A DNA stretch of 41,215 nt from Pseudomonadota bacterium (lineage in GTDB: Bacteria; Pseudomonadota; Gammaproteobacteria; Burkholderiales; Burkholderiaceae_C), in NCBI GenBank assembly GCA_963205335.1, contig CAUJIM010000068.1:1-41215 (forward strand), written 5' to 3'. Below the pieces are notes generated by a model. It saw only the letters and a program-made list of their open reading frames with translations, did no database searches and had not been told where the DNA came from. Within the stretch, counting starts at the first letter, position 1. Every line of letters begins with the position of its first letter. Positions 8,069-16,832 of this stretch are shown in pieces. A program made the position numbers and the translations under genes.

Positions 8069-9217
8069 TCAGGTGCGCGCCATTTGCTGGAACAGCCCGC
8101 CCGGCAGGCGGGCCACCAGCCCGGCCAGTTCGAGTTCGAGCAGGCGCACCTGCAGGCTGGCGGCATCCATGCCGGTGCGGGCCACCAGGGCGTCGAGCCC
8201 CATGGGGTCGAAGCCCAGGGCGCGCAGCACCGGGTCCTGCGCGGCACCGGACTGTGGCGCGGCGGCGGGCGCCGGCGCGCTGGCCGGCAAGGACAGCTCC
8301 TCGGCGATGTCCTGCACGCTCTCGACCAGCTTGGCCCCCTGGCGGATGAGCGCGTGGCAGCCGCGCGATTGCGGCGCGTGGATGGAGCCCGGTATGGCGA
8401 AGACCTCGCGCCCCTGTTCGGCGGCCAGCCGCGCGGTGATGAGCGAGCCCGAGGCCAGCGCGGCCTCGACCACCAGCGTGCCTTGCGACAGGCCGGCGAT
8501 GATGCGGTTGCGCTTGGGGAAGTTGGGCGCGAGCGGCGGCGTGCCCAGCGGATATTCGCTCATGAGCAGTCCGGTGGCCGCGATGCGCGCCGCCAGCGGC
8601 CGGTGGGCCCGCGGGTAGACCTGGTCCAGCCCGGTACCGACGACGGCGATGGTGGCCGGCGTGGACGGCTCGGGGCGCGCCTGCAGCGCCCCTTCGTGCG
8701 CGGCGGCGTCGATGCCGCGCGCCAGCCCCGAAACGATGGTGAAGCCTGCGTCGCGCAGCGCCTTGGCGAAGCCGCGCGCGTGTTCACCGCCCTGTGCCGT
8801 GGGGTTGCGGCTGCCGACGACCGCCAGGCAGCGCGGCGGCACGAGCGCGGCGGCGCCGAGCAGCGCGCCCGCGCCTTCCAGGTACAGCAGCAGCGGCGGG
8901 TCTTCGGTGGCGAGCAGCGCGCCCGGGTAGCGGACGTCGGCCAGGGTGACGATGGCGCGGGCGGTGCCGGGGCCGTCGGGCGGCGGCGTGCCTTGCAGCC
9001 ACTGCCAGGTGCGCTCGACCAGCGCTTCGAGCACCTTGCCGGGGTGCGCCAGGGCTTGTGCCTGCGCCGCGCTCACGCAGCCGCGCCAGGCGCCGGCTTC
9101 TTGCGCGAAGATGTCTTGCGGCGGCCCGAACCGCGCCAGCAGGCGGCGCGCCGCCACCGGCCCGACGCCTGCCGCCTCGGTCAGACGCAGCCAGGCGGCC
9201 AGTTCCTCGCGGTGCAT
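8069..9217 (-). CDS. dprA: DNA-processing protein DprA
   Basis: Binds incoming single-stranded DNA during natural transformation and loads RecA. The 382 residues contain an N-terminal helix-hairpin-helix/SAM-like region (about 1-80), the Rossmann-fold DprA core with VVGSRNPTAQGGEHARGFAK, IVSGLARGIDAAAH and FPKRNRIIAGLSQGTLVVEA, and a C-terminal winged-helix (DML1-like) domain (about 320-382) after an Ala/Pro linker. The start was set at MHREELAAWLRL, where family homology begins. The gene follows the LysM protein gene by 29 nt and is probably in one operon with it. Confidence 0.95.
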   Translation of the reverse strand: MHREELAAWLRLTEAAGVGPVAARRLLARFGPPQDIFAQEAGAWRGCVSAAQAQALAHPGKVLEALVERTWQWLQGTPPPDGPGTARAIVTLADVRYPGALLATEDPPLLLYLEGAGALLGAAALVPPRCLAVVGSRNPTAQGGEHARGFAKALRDAGFTIVSGLARGIDAAAHEGALQARPEPSTPATIAVVGTGLDQVYPRAHRPLAARIAATGLLMSEYPLGTPPLAPNFPKRNRIIAGLSQGTLVVEAALASGSLITARLAAEQGREVFAIPGSIHAPQSRGCHALIRQGAKLVESVQDIAEELSLPASAPAPAAAPQSGAAQDPVLRALGFDPMGLDALVARTGMDAASLQVRLLELELAGLVARLPGGLFQQMART

Positions 9218-9246
9218 CGGTTGCGCGCCGGCGCCGCTCGCGGCTC

Positions 9247-10467
9247 TTACTCGGGGTTGACCAGCGGATCGCCCACGCGCACGCCGTCCTGCGCCTGCAG
9301 GATGAGCGCGTAGGACACGCGCCTGAAGGTGCGGAACACCATGGCCGTGCCGTTGACCTCTTCGGGCAGCCGCATCATGGCCTTCTCGGCGTCGGTCTTG
9401 TCCCTCAGGCGCTGGCCGCTGCTGAGCAGGGTCAGGACGTGGCCGGGTTCGATGCCGTCGTCGGCGCCGCGGTTGATCGAGACCACCTGGTTCTGGCCGG
9501 CGTAGGTCACCGCGGTGCTGCCGTAGAGCGACACCACGCGGGCCTGTACCGCCGTCCTGGGGGCGCGCGGCACGTAGTTGGTGAAGCTGCGCTTGGCGGC
9601 GGGCAGCAGGCGGTCGCCCGGGCGCACCTCTTCCTTGGCGCCGGACAGGTCGACGGTGGCGGGCACCACGTCCACTTCGACCTTCTTGCCGTCGTCCACC
9701 GGCGTTTGCACCGTGGATTCGCCGCGCACCAGGTCGGCGCGCGCCACGTACTGCGCCTCGTAGCCGAGGATTTCGCCGTTGACCGGGTCCTTGAGCGGCA
9801 CGGAATTGCGGTAGACGCGCCAGTGGCGCGGCGTCTCGGCCGTCAGCTCCAGCGGCCGGCCTTCGGGGCCGCGCACGTAGGCGCGGTCGCCGTTGGAGAC
9901 GATCGAGCGCTCGCCGCGCGTGGCGACGATGCGCGGCGCGCGCTCCAGCGTCAGCTCGTCCACCACCTCGGGCTCGACGAGGAAGGGCTCGATCAGTTGC
10001 GGCTTGAGCGTGGGCAGGGCCGCGTCGGCCAGGCTTTCCTGGCGCGTGCGGGGCGAGATGCGCACGGTCTCGCCCGGGCCGCCGGTGGTCAGGCGCGCGT
10101 AGCCGTCGGCCTTTTCCAGGTACAGCGTCTGCCCCGGGTAGATCAGGTGCGGGTTGGCGATGCTCTGGAGGTTCATGCCCCAGAGTTCGGGCCAGCGCCA
10201 GGGGCGCTTGAGGTAGATGCCCGAGATCGCCCAGAGCGTGTCGCCGCGCTTGACCACGTAGGTGTCGGGCGCGTTGGGCGCCAGTTCCGACAGCGGGACG
10301 CCGCGCGAGGCCACCTGCTGCGCCGTGGCGCGCTGCTGCGTCGTGATCGGGTACTTCTGCGCCCACGCCGTGCCGCCGAGCATGCCGCCGGCCAGCAGTG
10401 CGGCCGCGGCCAGCGCGGTCAGACGCACCGGTGCCGATGCTTTCATGTGGTCGTGTTTGTCTTGCAT
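9247..10467 (-). CDS. Secreted LysM-domain protein
   Basis: A 406-residue exported protein that probably binds peptidoglycan. A signal peptide is visible at about residues 1-36 (hydrophobic core LTALAAAALLAGGMLGGTAWA, cleavage likely after AWA). A LysM domain follows at about 67-115 (DTYVVKRGDTLWAISGIYL, NPHLIYPGQTLYL). The rest (about 120-406) is a less conserved beta-rich region with no catalytic motif I recognise. MKAS, eight codons in, is an alternative start. It is encoded directly upstream of dprA and divergent from def. The intervening 167 bp hold both promoters, but I can support no -35/-10 pair firmly. Confidence 0.88.
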   Translation of the reverse strand: MQDKHDHMKASAPVRLTALAAAALLAGGMLGGTAWAQKYPITTQQRATAQQVASRGVPLSELAPNAPDTYVVKRGDTLWAISGIYLKRPWRWPELWGMNLQSIANPHLIYPGQTLYLEKADGYARLTTGGPGETVRISPRTRQESLADAALPTLKPQLIEPFLVEPEVVDELTLERAPRIVATRGERSIVSNGDRAYVRGPEGRPLELTAETPRHWRVYRNSVPLKDPVNGEILGYEAQYVARADLVRGESTVQTPVDDGKKVEVDVVPATVDLSGAKEEVRPGDRLLPAAKRSFTNYVPRAPRTAVQARVVSLYGSTAVTYAGQNQVVSINRGADDGIEPGHVLTLLSSGQRLRDKTDAEKAMMRLPEEVNGTAMVFRTFRRVSYALILQAQDGVRVGDPLVNPE

Positions 10468-10634
10468 TGGAAAACGTCCCTCTCGCCGACGATAGCGCGT
10501 CCGCCCATCCGGTGATGGGCACAAATCATGGGAGATTCTGGTCTCAAGCCCTTGATTGGGCAACGATTATTGCCGCCACGCCCTGCGGCGAAGGGCAAAA
10601 GTAGCGAAAATACCGACATATTTCCCGCTTTGCC

Positions 10635-11150
10635 ATGGCCATTCTCCCGATTCTCTGTTATCCCGACCCGCGTCTGCACAAGGTAGCCAAGCCGGTGCAG
10701 GCGGTGGATGCGCGCGTACGCGCGCTGACCGCCGACATGCTCGCCACGATGTACGAGGCCAACGGCATCGGCCTGGCGGCGACGCAGGTGGACGTGCATG
10801 AACGCATCATCGTGATCGACGTTTCCGAGGAGCGCGACCAGCCGCTGGTGCTGATCAACCCCGAGCTGGTCTGGACCAGCGAGCAAAGGCAGCTGGGCGA
10901 CGAGGGGTGCCTGTCGGTGCCCGGCATCTACGACAGCGTCGAGCGCGCCGAGGCGGTGCGCGCACGCGCGCTCGACGCCGACGGCAACGTGCGCGAGATC
11001 GAGGCCGAGGGGCTGCTCGCGGTCTGCATCCAGCACGAGATGGACCACCTGCTGGGCAAGGTGTTCGTCGAATACCTGTCGCCGCTCAAGCGCGGCCGCA
11101 TCAAGACCAAGATGCTCAAGCAGCAAAAGCAGCAGGCCGTGCGCGCATGA
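10635..11150 (+). CDS. def: Peptide deformylase
   Basis: Removes the N-formyl group from nascent proteins. All three catalytic motifs of the 171-residue enzyme are intact: GIGLAATQ (44-51), EGCLSVP (90-96, metal ligand Cys92) and HEMDH (133-137, the two metal-binding His and catalytic Glu). The lysine-rich tail ([11 protein letters not shown]) is usual in proteobacterial enzymes. First gene of a five-gene operon; its TGA overlaps the next ATG. Confidence 0.98.
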   Translation: MAILPILCYPDPRLHKVAKPVQAVDARVRALTADMLATMYEANGIGLAATQVDVHERIIVIDVSEERDQPLVLINPELVWTSEQRQLGDEGCLSVPGIYDSVERAEAVRARALDADGNVREIEAEGLLAVCIQHEMDHLLGKVFVEYLSPLKRGRIKTKMLKQQKQQAVRA

Positions 11151-11659
11151 CACGGCTCGGACTCGCCGCGCGCCGGCTGCGCCCCGGTGCGGCGCCGCTC
11201 GCGGCGGCGCTGCTGCTGGCCGCCTGCGCGGTGCCGCAGTGGCAGAAGCCCGGCACGCCGCAGTCCGAGATCGAGCGCGCCATGGGCCGGCCCACGCTGG
11301 CCGAGCCGCTGGCCGGCGGCGGCGAGCGCCTGCTCTACAGCCGCCAGCCCGCCGGGCAGCAGGTCTACCACATGGATTTCGACGCCGGCCACCGCCTGGT
11401 GCGGGTGACGCAGGTGCTGACGGAGCAGCATTTCCAGGCGCTGCGCATCGACGTGGACACGCGCGAGACGGTGCGCGCCTTCTTCGGGCCGCCCGCGTGG
11501 GTGGACCGGGTGGCGCGCTTCGAGGGCGAGGTCTGGAACTACCGCCTCCTGGAGAACAACCTGCCGCGCCTGGCGCACGTGCACATCGACCCCCGGGGCG
11601 TGGTGCGGCGCGTGATGTTCACCGACGAGATCCTGGGCGATTTCGACCCGGGGCGCTGA
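11147..11659 (+). CDS. Predicted lipoprotein between def and fmt
   Basis: A 170-residue protein with a signal sequence and lipobox LLAAC (Cys27), so predicted to be lipid-anchored. The early motif [17 protein letters not shown] followed by a hydrophobic beta-rich region resembles the SmpA/BamE-like fold, in which a short helix precedes strands. A second, similar segment ([17 protein letters not shown]) suggests a duplicated module. Function is unknown. It overlaps def by four bases and its TGA shares a base with the fmt ATG (TGATG), so it is locked into the deformylase-formyltransferase operon. Confidence 0.85.
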   Translation: MTRLGLAARRLRPGAAPLAAALLLAACAVPQWQKPGTPQSEIERAMGRPTLAEPLAGGGERLLYSRQPAGQQVYHMDFDAGHRLVRVTQVLTEQHFQALRIDVDTRETVRAFFGPPAWVDRVARFEGEVWNYRLLENNLPRLAHVHIDPRGVVRRVMFTDEILGDFDPGR

Positions 11660-12633
11660 TGCGCGTCGTTTTCGCCGGCACGCCCGAATTTGCCCGCGTC
11701 GCCCTGCAGGCGCTGCTGCAGGCCGGTTTCGAGGTGCCGCTGGTGCTGACCCAGCCCGACCGCCCGGCCGGGCGCGGCATGAAGCTGCAGGCCTCGGCGG
11801 TCAAGCAGTGCGCGCTGGCGCACGGCATCGCGCTGGCGCAGCCGCGCAGCCTGCGCCTCGATGGCAAGTACCCGGGCGACGCCGCCGCGGCGCGCGAGGC
11901 GCTGGCCGCCGCGCGGGCCGATGTGATGGTGGTGGCCGCCTACGGGCTGATCCTGCCGCAGTGGGTGCTGGACCTGCCGCGCCATGGCTGCCTGAACATC
12001 CATGCGAGCCTGCTGCCGCGCTGGCGCGGCGCCGCGCCCATCCACCGCGCGATCGAGGCGGGCGATGCCGAGACCGGCATCACCGTCATGCAGATGGACG
12101 CGGGGCTGGACACCGGCGCGATGCTGCTGCGCGAGGCGCTGCCGATCGCGGCCGACGACACGACCGGCTCCCTGCACGACAAGCTGGCCGCGCTCGGCGG
12201 ACGGCTCATCGTGCGCGCCCTCGAGGCGCTGCGCCAGGGCGCGCTCGCCGCCGCCCCGCAGCCGGAGCACGGCGTGAGCCATGCGCGCAAGATTGCCAAG
12301 GCCGAGAGCCTGATCGACTGGTCGCAGCCCGCCGCCGTGATTGCGCGGCGCGTGCGCGCCTTCGATCCGTTTCCCGGCATGCATACCGTGCACGCCGGGA
12401 CGGCCATCAAGGTGTGGGCTTGCCAATTTGATAGCTGCAAGCACTTGCCAGGCAAGCACTGCGGGCAGATCTTATTCATCGACGACAGCGGCATCGGCGT
12501 GGTCTGCGGCGACGCCACGGTGCTGGTGCTCACGGTCTTGCAGCGCGCCGGCGGCCAGCGGCTTGCGGCGGCGCAGTTCCTGCGCGGCTTCGCGCTGGCG
12601 CCGGGCGACGTGCTGGGCGAGCCGGGCGCATGA
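11659..12633 (+). CDS. fmt: Methionyl-tRNA formyltransferase (with repeat-derived insert)
   Basis: Formylates Met-tRNA(fMet) with 10-formyl-THF. The 324 residues show the N-terminal formyltransferase fold with catalytic Asn113, His115 and Asp151 in [14 protein letters not shown] and [10 protein letters not shown], and the C-terminal OB-like domain ending with [16 protein letters not shown]. Residues 256-272 ([17 protein letters not shown]) are translated from a copy of the interspersed palindromic repeat found in intergenic sites of this window. They lie after IKVWA, where other Fmt proteins have a variable loop. The frame stays open and downstream homology resumes at once, so the enzyme is probably functional. 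Confidence 0.96.
   Translation: MRVVFAGTPEFARVALQALLQAGFEVPLVLTQPDRPAGRGMKLQASAVKQCALAHGIALAQPRSLRLDGKYPGDAAAAREALAAARADVMVVAAYGLILPQWVLDLPRHGCLNIHASLLPRWRGAAPIHRAIEAGDAETGITVMQMDAGLDTGAMLLREALPIAADDTTGSLHDKLAALGGRLIVRALEALRQGALAAAPQPEHGVSHARKIAKAESLIDWSQPAAVIARRVRAFDPFPGMHTVHAGTAIKVWACQFDSCKHLPGKHCGQILFIDDSGIGVVCGDATVLVLTVLQRAGGQRLAAAQFLRGFALAPGDVLGEPGA
12425..12474 (+). repeat. Interspersed palindromic repeat, copy inside fmt
   Basis: TTTGATAGCTGCAAGCACTT..AGGCAAGCACTGC..CAGATCTTA aligns with the intergenic copy at 23832-23885 along its whole length. Its arms GCACTTGCC and GGCAAGC are still complementary. It is in frame with fmt and stop-free. See the fmt entry for its translation. Confidence 0.8.
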
Positions 12634-13373
12634 CGCGCCTGGCCCCGCTCTGGCGGGTGGTGCGCAGCCCGCACTTCCGGATGGGCGCGCTCGACATGGT
12701 CGGCCTCGCGCTCGGCATTTCGGCCTGGGGGCTGGTGACCGGCGTGGCCATGGTCAAGACCGGCATGTCGGCGGCCATGGCGGTGTTCATGACGCTCACG
12801 GTCTTTGCCGGCAGCGCGCAGCTGGCGGTGCTGCCGCTGATGGCCTCGGGCGCGCCGCTGTGGGTGATCTGGCTCACGGCCACCTGCGTGAACCTGCGCT
12901 TCGTGATCTTCAGCAGCCTGTGGCGCGACTATTTCGCGCACCTGCCGCGGCTGCACCGCATCGTGATCGGCTACCTGAGCGGCGACGTGATCTTCGTCGG
13001 CTTCCTCAAGCGCTTCCCCAGGCCCGAGCCGCAGCCCGGGCAGGTGCCCTATTTCTGGGGCGCGGCCGCCGTGCTCTGGCTGTCGTGGCAGGCCGCATCG
13101 ATCGCGGGCATCGTGCTCGCCAACGCGATCCCGCTCACCTGGGGCCTGGGCTTCGCGGGGGTGCTGGCGCTGCTGGGCATCCTGCTGTCGATGCTGGTGG
13201 ACCGGCCTTCCTGGCTGGCCACGCTCACTGGCTGCACCGCCGCGGTCGCGGCGTACGCGCTGCCGCTCAAGCTCAACATCCTGCTGGCCGTCGCGGCGGC
13301 GGTGGCCGTCGGCCTGTCGGTCGAGTCGCTCGAGCGTGCCCGCGAGCGCGCCGCCGCCGGGGGGCGGCCATGA
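12630..13373 (+). CDS. azlC: AzlC family branched-chain amino acid exporter, large subunit
   Basis: Large subunit of a two-component AzlCD exporter in the inner membrane (branched-chain amino acids in characterised members). The 247 residues include the family signature [18 protein letters not shown] followed by [20 protein letters not shown] and the polar motif [18 protein letters not shown]. About six to seven hydrophobic helices are apparent. It overlaps both fmt and azlD by four bases. The substrate is inferred from the family only. Its inclusion in the def-fmt operon appears incidental to formylation. Confidence 0.9.
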   Translation: MTRLAPLWRVVRSPHFRMGALDMVGLALGISAWGLVTGVAMVKTGMSAAMAVFMTLTVFAGSAQLAVLPLMASGAPLWVIWLTATCVNLRFVIFSSLWRDYFAHLPRLHRIVIGYLSGDVIFVGFLKRFPRPEPQPGQVPYFWGAAAVLWLSWQAASIAGIVLANAIPLTWGLGFAGVLALLGILLSMLVDRPSWLATLTGCTAAVAAYALPLKLNILLAVAAAVAVGLSVESLERARERAAAGGRP

Positions 13374-13705
13374 ACATGCCGTGGTGGCTGATGGCGCTGG
13401 CCATCGTGGGGCTGACGGTGGTGACCGTGGTCACGCGCGCGTTCTTCCTGATCCCGGACCGTGAGCTGCCGCTGCCTGACTGGCTGCGCCGGGGGCTCAA
13501 GTACGCGCCGCTCGCGGCCATCGCCGCCGTCGTCGCGCCCGAGGTGCTGATCCAGCAGGGCCACCTGATCCAGACGCTGATGGACGCGCGCCCGCCGGCC
13601 GTGCTCGCGGCCAGCGCCTGGTACTTCTGGCGCCGCGGCATCCTGGGCACCATCGTCGTGGGCATGGCGGTGTACCTGCCGCTGCACATCGGCCTGGGCT
13701 GGTAG
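13370..13705 (+). CDS. azlD: AzlD family exporter, small subunit
   Basis: Small (111-residue) partner of AzlC with four predicted helices. Visible hallmarks are the TVVTRAFFLIPDRELPLPDWLRR segment, including the conserved TR...F motif, then a helix with YAPLAAIAAVVAPEVL. The start overlaps the azlC stop (ATGA). This is the last gene of the operon; a strong terminator begins 8 nt later. Confidence 0.9.
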   Translation: MNMPWWLMALAIVGLTVVTVVTRAFFLIPDRELPLPDWLRRGLKYAPLAAIAAVVAPEVLIQQGHLIQTLMDARPPAVLAASAWYFWRRGILGTIVVGMAVYLPLHIGLGW

Positions 13706-13712
13706 AAAGAAT

Positions 13713-13751
13713 GGCCTCCCGCCCTTGCCGTGCAAGGGCGGGAGGCCTTTT
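13713..13751 (+). terminator. Strong Rho-independent terminator of the def-azlD operon
   Basis: A 16-bp perfect stem (GGCCTCCCGCCCTTGC / GCAAGGGCGGGAGGCC) with a 3-nt loop is followed by TTTT. It separates the rightward operon from the convergent NHL lipoprotein gene. Confidence 0.92.
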
Positions 13752-13800
13752 CCATTGATGGAGACAGGCCGGGGCGGCGGCCGCGTCGCGCCCCTGCCGC

Positions 13801-15087
13801 TCAGGGTGCCAGCTTCAGCCTGGCGATCTTGTTGGAATTGTGCTCGCCCACGTACACGGTGCCGTCGCCGGCCGTGGCCACGCCGATCGGGAAGTTGAAC
13901 CCCAGCGGCGTGCCGCTGGCGTCGCGCAGCGTGCTGACCTCGCCCGCGGGCGTGACCACGCGCACGATGCCGGCCCAGGCGTCGGTCAGGAACACGTTGC
14001 CGTGCGCGTCCACTGCCACGCCGTAGGAATAGCCGAGCTTGGCGGGCGTGGCCGCCGTGCCGTCGTCCGTGCCGGCGCCTGCATTGCCGTGGGCGCAATC
14101 GCCCACGACGGTGCCGACGGTGGCGCTGGCCACGTCGATCTTGCGCAGGCAGGGGCTGTCGGTGTCCGTGTCGTACAGCGTGGCGCCGTCGCCGGTCAGC
14201 GCCAGGCCCTGGGGCCGCGCCAGCTGGGCGGCCGTGCCCACGCCGTCCAGGTAGGCCTGCGTGCCGTTGCCGGCCAGCGTGCCCACGCTGCCGTCGGCCG
14301 CCACCTTGCGCACCCGGAAGTTGGCCATGTCGGCCACGAACAGGTTGCCCGCGCCGTCCAGCGCCAGGCCGGCGGGGTTGCTGAACAGCGGTGCGGCCGG
14401 GCTGTCGGCATACCCGGCGGCGGTGCTGCCCACCCAGGTGGTGAAGGTCGTGTCGCCGGGGGCGACCTTGTTGATGCGGTGCAGGTCGCTCACGTACAGC
14501 GTGCCGTCGGCCGCCAGCGCCAGGCCATAAGGCGAGGAGAACCCCGTGATCTCGCCCACCTTGCTGCCGCTGGCCGTGTCGAACTTGTAGACCGAGCTGC
14601 TGGTGCTCATGGCCACGTAGAGGGCGGCTCCGCCGGCGTCCAGCACCATGTGGTTGGGCTGGCCGAATCCGCCTTCCGCCAGCGTGCTCGCCACCCAGGG
14701 CTTGACGGTCAGCGTGGCCGCGCTGCTGGCCACGCTGCCGCCGTCGTTGGCCGCCTGCACGCGCAGCTGCTGGCCGTCGTCGGCCAGCTGGTTGGCCGGC
14801 GTGGTGTAGCTGGCGCCGGTGGCGCCGGCGATGTCGCTCCAGCTGGCGCCGCCGTCGGCGCTGCGCTGCCACTGGTAGGCCGTGGCGTCGCTGGCCTGCA
14901 CGGACAGCGTGGTGGCCAGGCCCTGCCCGATCGTGGCGCTGGCCGGCTGCGTGGTGATGCTGGGCGGGGCCGTGGCGGCCGGCGGCGGGTCGCTGCTGCT
15001 GCAGGCGGCCAGGCCCAGCGCCAGCGCCGTGCAGGCCGCCAGCGCGGGGCGACGGGCACGGACTGCCCAGGTGGGTGCTTTTGCCAT
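13801..15087 (-). CDS. Lipoprotein with Ig-like domain and NHL-type beta-propeller
   Basis: A 428-residue predicted lipoprotein. The signal peptide ends in the lipobox LAAC with Cys29. An Ig-like domain (about 40-128) has the pattern PPSITTQPASATIGQG...YQWQRSADGGASWSDI...SYTTP. From about 130 to the end are NHL/SMP-30-like propeller blades with repeated units such as NPAGLALDGAGNLFVADM, RPQGLALTGDGATLYDTD and KLGYSYGVAVDAHGNVFLTD. No catalytic motif is evident; such propellers usually bind ligands or partners. GAGGAG precedes the start. It shares its promoter box and domain order with the RCC1 gene upstream, suggesting coordinated expression. A surface or periplasmic role is inferred. Confidence 0.87.
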   Translation of the reverse strand: MAKAPTWAVRARRPALAACTALALGLAACSSSDPPPAATAPPSITTQPASATIGQGLATTLSVQASDATAYQWQRSADGGASWSDIAGATGASYTTPANQLADDGQQLRVQAANDGGSVASSAATLTVKPWVASTLAEGGFGQPNHMVLDAGGAALYVAMSTSSSVYKFDTASGSKVGEITGFSSPYGLALAADGTLYVSDLHRINKVAPGDTTFTTWVGSTAAGYADSPAAPLFSNPAGLALDGAGNLFVADMANFRVRKVAADGSVGTLAGNGTQAYLDGVGTAAQLARPQGLALTGDGATLYDTDTDSPCLRKIDVASATVGTVVGDCAHGNAGAGTDDGTAATPAKLGYSYGVAVDAHGNVFLTDAWAGIVRVVTPAGEVSTLRDASGTPLGFNFPIGVATAGDGTVYVGEHNSNKIARLKLAP

Positions 15088-15128
15088 GCGGATCTCCTCG
15101 TCGATGCGTTGATGGATGGACAGGCTCC

Positions 15129-15171
15129 ACGGTAGATGGCGCGCCGCGCCATGGCCAGTGCCGAAAGTCAC
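15129..15171 (-). promoter_or_regulatory. Promoter of NHL lipoprotein gene with shared activator box
   Basis: On the minus strand GTGACTTTCGGCAC is followed after exactly 23 bp by TACCGT. The predicted start site lies about 35 nt before the ATG. The box is a partial dyad (GTGnCnnnnGnCAC). The same box and spacing occur upstream of the RCC1 gene and, with three differences, the response regulator gene. Confidence 0.6.
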
Positions 15172-15259
15172 GACATGGCGTGAAACAGCACCCTTCTGTG
15201 CGGCTGTGCCGCTCCGGGCCCGGTGCGGCGGGTCGTCCAGGCCGCCGTTCGTCGCGGGC

Positions 15260-16789
15260 CTATCGCCAGAAGACCGCGCCGCCCGAGACATTTACGGGGC
15301 TTGTGGCATTGGCGGTGTTGTCGCCATTGCCCAGCTCGCCCCGTCCGCCACTCCCCCAGCAGACCATGGAGCCGTCAGTCCTGAGCGCGCAACTGTGATT
15401 GCCGCCCGAAGCAATGGCCACGGCCCCCGTCAAGCCTGAAACAGCGACGGGGGTCGTGCTGAGCGATGCCGTGCTCCCATCGCCCAATTGACCGCTGCCG
15501 TTGTTGCCCCAGCAAACCGCGGTGCCATCGGCCTTGAGGGCACAACTGAAGTACAGGCCTGCCGAAATGGCTGCGGCATCGGTGAGACCGACGACCCCTG
15601 TCGGCGTGGTGCTGTAGTTGTTGGCGCTGCCATCGCCCAACTGGCGAAGCGCGTTATTACCCCAGCAAACCACCCTGCCGTCGTCCTTGAGCGCACAGAC
15701 ATGGTCGTAGCCAGCCACGATGGCCACGGCATGGGTGAGGCCGGAAACCGCCACCGGTGTCTTGACAGGACTGAATTGGCTCCCGTTGCCTCCTTGGCCG
15801 GAGCCGTTGTCGCCCCAGCAGGCCGCCGTACCGTCGTCCCTGAGCGCGCAGGTGTCGCCCAAGCCCGCCGTAATGGCCACCACATTGGCAAGGCCGGCAA
15901 CCGCCACTGGCGTATGGCGGTCGGTCGTGGTGCCGTCCCCCAGGCTGCCCCCGCCGTTGCTGCCCCAGCAGGCCACCGTGCCGTTGGACTTGAGCGCGCA
16001 GGTGTGGACATTGCCTGCGGCAATGGCCACGGCATCCGTCAAGCCGGAAACTGCGACCGGCGTCGAGCTGTTCGTGGTGGTTCCGTCGCCCAGTTCGCCT
16101 GCGAAGTCGTTGCGCCCCCAGCAGGCGACCGAGCCATCTGCCTTGAGTGCGCAGGCGTGACCGCTGCCCGTCGTGATGGCCACGACATTGGCAAGACCCG
16201 GGACCGTGGTCGGGGCATCGCGCTCGATCGTGGTCCCGTCGCCCAGGTTGCCCCAGTCGTTGCCGCCCCAGCAAGCCACCGTGCCCTCGGCCCTGAGGGC
16301 GCAGACGTAGGGAGGCCCATCGCCAGCATCCAGAGGCACTGCTTTGACCGCCAGCGGCAACGCCGTCACCGTCAAGGTCGCAGGACTGCTGGTGGCACTG
16401 CCGGCGCTGTTGCTCGCCACGGCCCGGTACTGGTTGCCGCTGTCGCCGATTGCCGTGGCCGGCGTGGTGTAACTGCTGGCGGTGGCGCTGGTGATGCTGC
16501 TCCAGTTCGCCCCGCTGTCGGTGGAGAGCTGCCACTGGAATGTGGGCGTGGGGGCGCCGTTGGCGGCGGCGCTGAATGTCGCCGTGCTGCCGGTGGTGAC
16601 ACTGGTGCTCTGTGGCTGTGCCGTAATGACCGGTGCGACGGGCACCGTGCTGTCGCCACCACTGCCACTGCCACTGCCGCCGCCACTGCCACTGCCGCCG
16701 CCACAGGCGGCCAGCAACAGTGCCGTGCTCAAGACAAACAGGGTGGCCAGGCCGGCGATGCGTGTGCGCAGGTGTGCAGGGAAATCCAT
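15260..16789 (-). CDS. Lipoprotein with Ig-like domain and seven RCC1-type repeats
   Basis: A 509-residue predicted lipoprotein. Signal peptide and lipobox LAAC give Cys29; a Gly/Ser-rich spacer (about 30-46) follows, then an Ig-like domain (about 50-145; PVITAQPQSTSVTTGSTATF, FQWQLSTDSGANWSSI). After it come seven tandem RCC1-like units of about 48 residues, each containing CAL(K/R)xDGxxxCWGxN...LG(D/N)G. That fits a closed seven-bladed propeller ending at GGAVFWR. The paired cysteines in every blade (CAL and CWG) suggest disulfides, consistent with export. Function unknown. It sits downstream of the histidine kinase gene with its own copy of the shared promoter box. Confidence 0.88.
   Translation of the reverse strand: MDFPAHLRTRIAGLATLFVLSTALLLAACGGGSGSGGGSGSGSGGDSTVPVAPVITAQPQSTSVTTGSTATFSAAANGAPTPTFQWQLSTDSGANWSSITSATASSYTTPATAIGDSGNQYRAVASNSAGSATSSPATLTVTALPLAVKAVPLDAGDGPPYVCALRAEGTVACWGGNDWGNLGDGTTIERDAPTTVPGLANVVAITTGSGHACALKADGSVACWGRNDFAGELGDGTTTNSSTPVAVSGLTDAVAIAAGNVHTCALKSNGTVACWGSNGGGSLGDGTTTDRHTPVAVAGLANVVAITAGLGDTCALRDDGTAACWGDNGSGQGGNGSQFSPVKTPVAVSGLTHAVAIVAGYDHVCALKDDGRVVCWGNNALRQLGDGSANNYSTTPTGVVGLTDAAAISAGLYFSCALKADGTAVCWGNNGSGQLGDGSTASLSTTPVAVSGLTGAVAIASGGNHSCALRTDGSMVCWGSGGRGELGNGDNTANATSPVNVSGGAVFWR
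16662..16704. repeat. Imperfect GCCACT/GCCGCC simple repeat encoding a Gly-Ser linker
   Basis: Tandem CCACTG and CCGCCG units within the RCC1 lipoprotein gene encode the Gly/Ser spacer just after the lipidated cysteine. All units are multiples of three, so length change would alter linker length without a frameshift. Confidence 0.6.
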
Positions 16790-16832
16790 GGTGCGGGAGT
16801 TCTTCGTCGGGTGGAGTGCGTGATCGACTCCC

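Noticed and set aside
8069..10522. Apparent 817-residue fusion ending in DprA
   Set aside because: The upstream part is the wrong frame of the LysM gene. DprA homology begins only at the internal Met at 9217.
12400..12633. Suspected frameshift in the C-terminal domain of fmt
   Set aside because: The odd segment is an in-frame repeat insertion; C-terminal motifs continue in the same frame to a proper stop.
15300..16330. Regularly spaced similar sequences considered as a CRISPR-like or tandem DNA array
   Set aside because: They are the coding units of the RCC1 repeats, about 144-150 bp each and diverged, with no conserved repeat/spacer structure.
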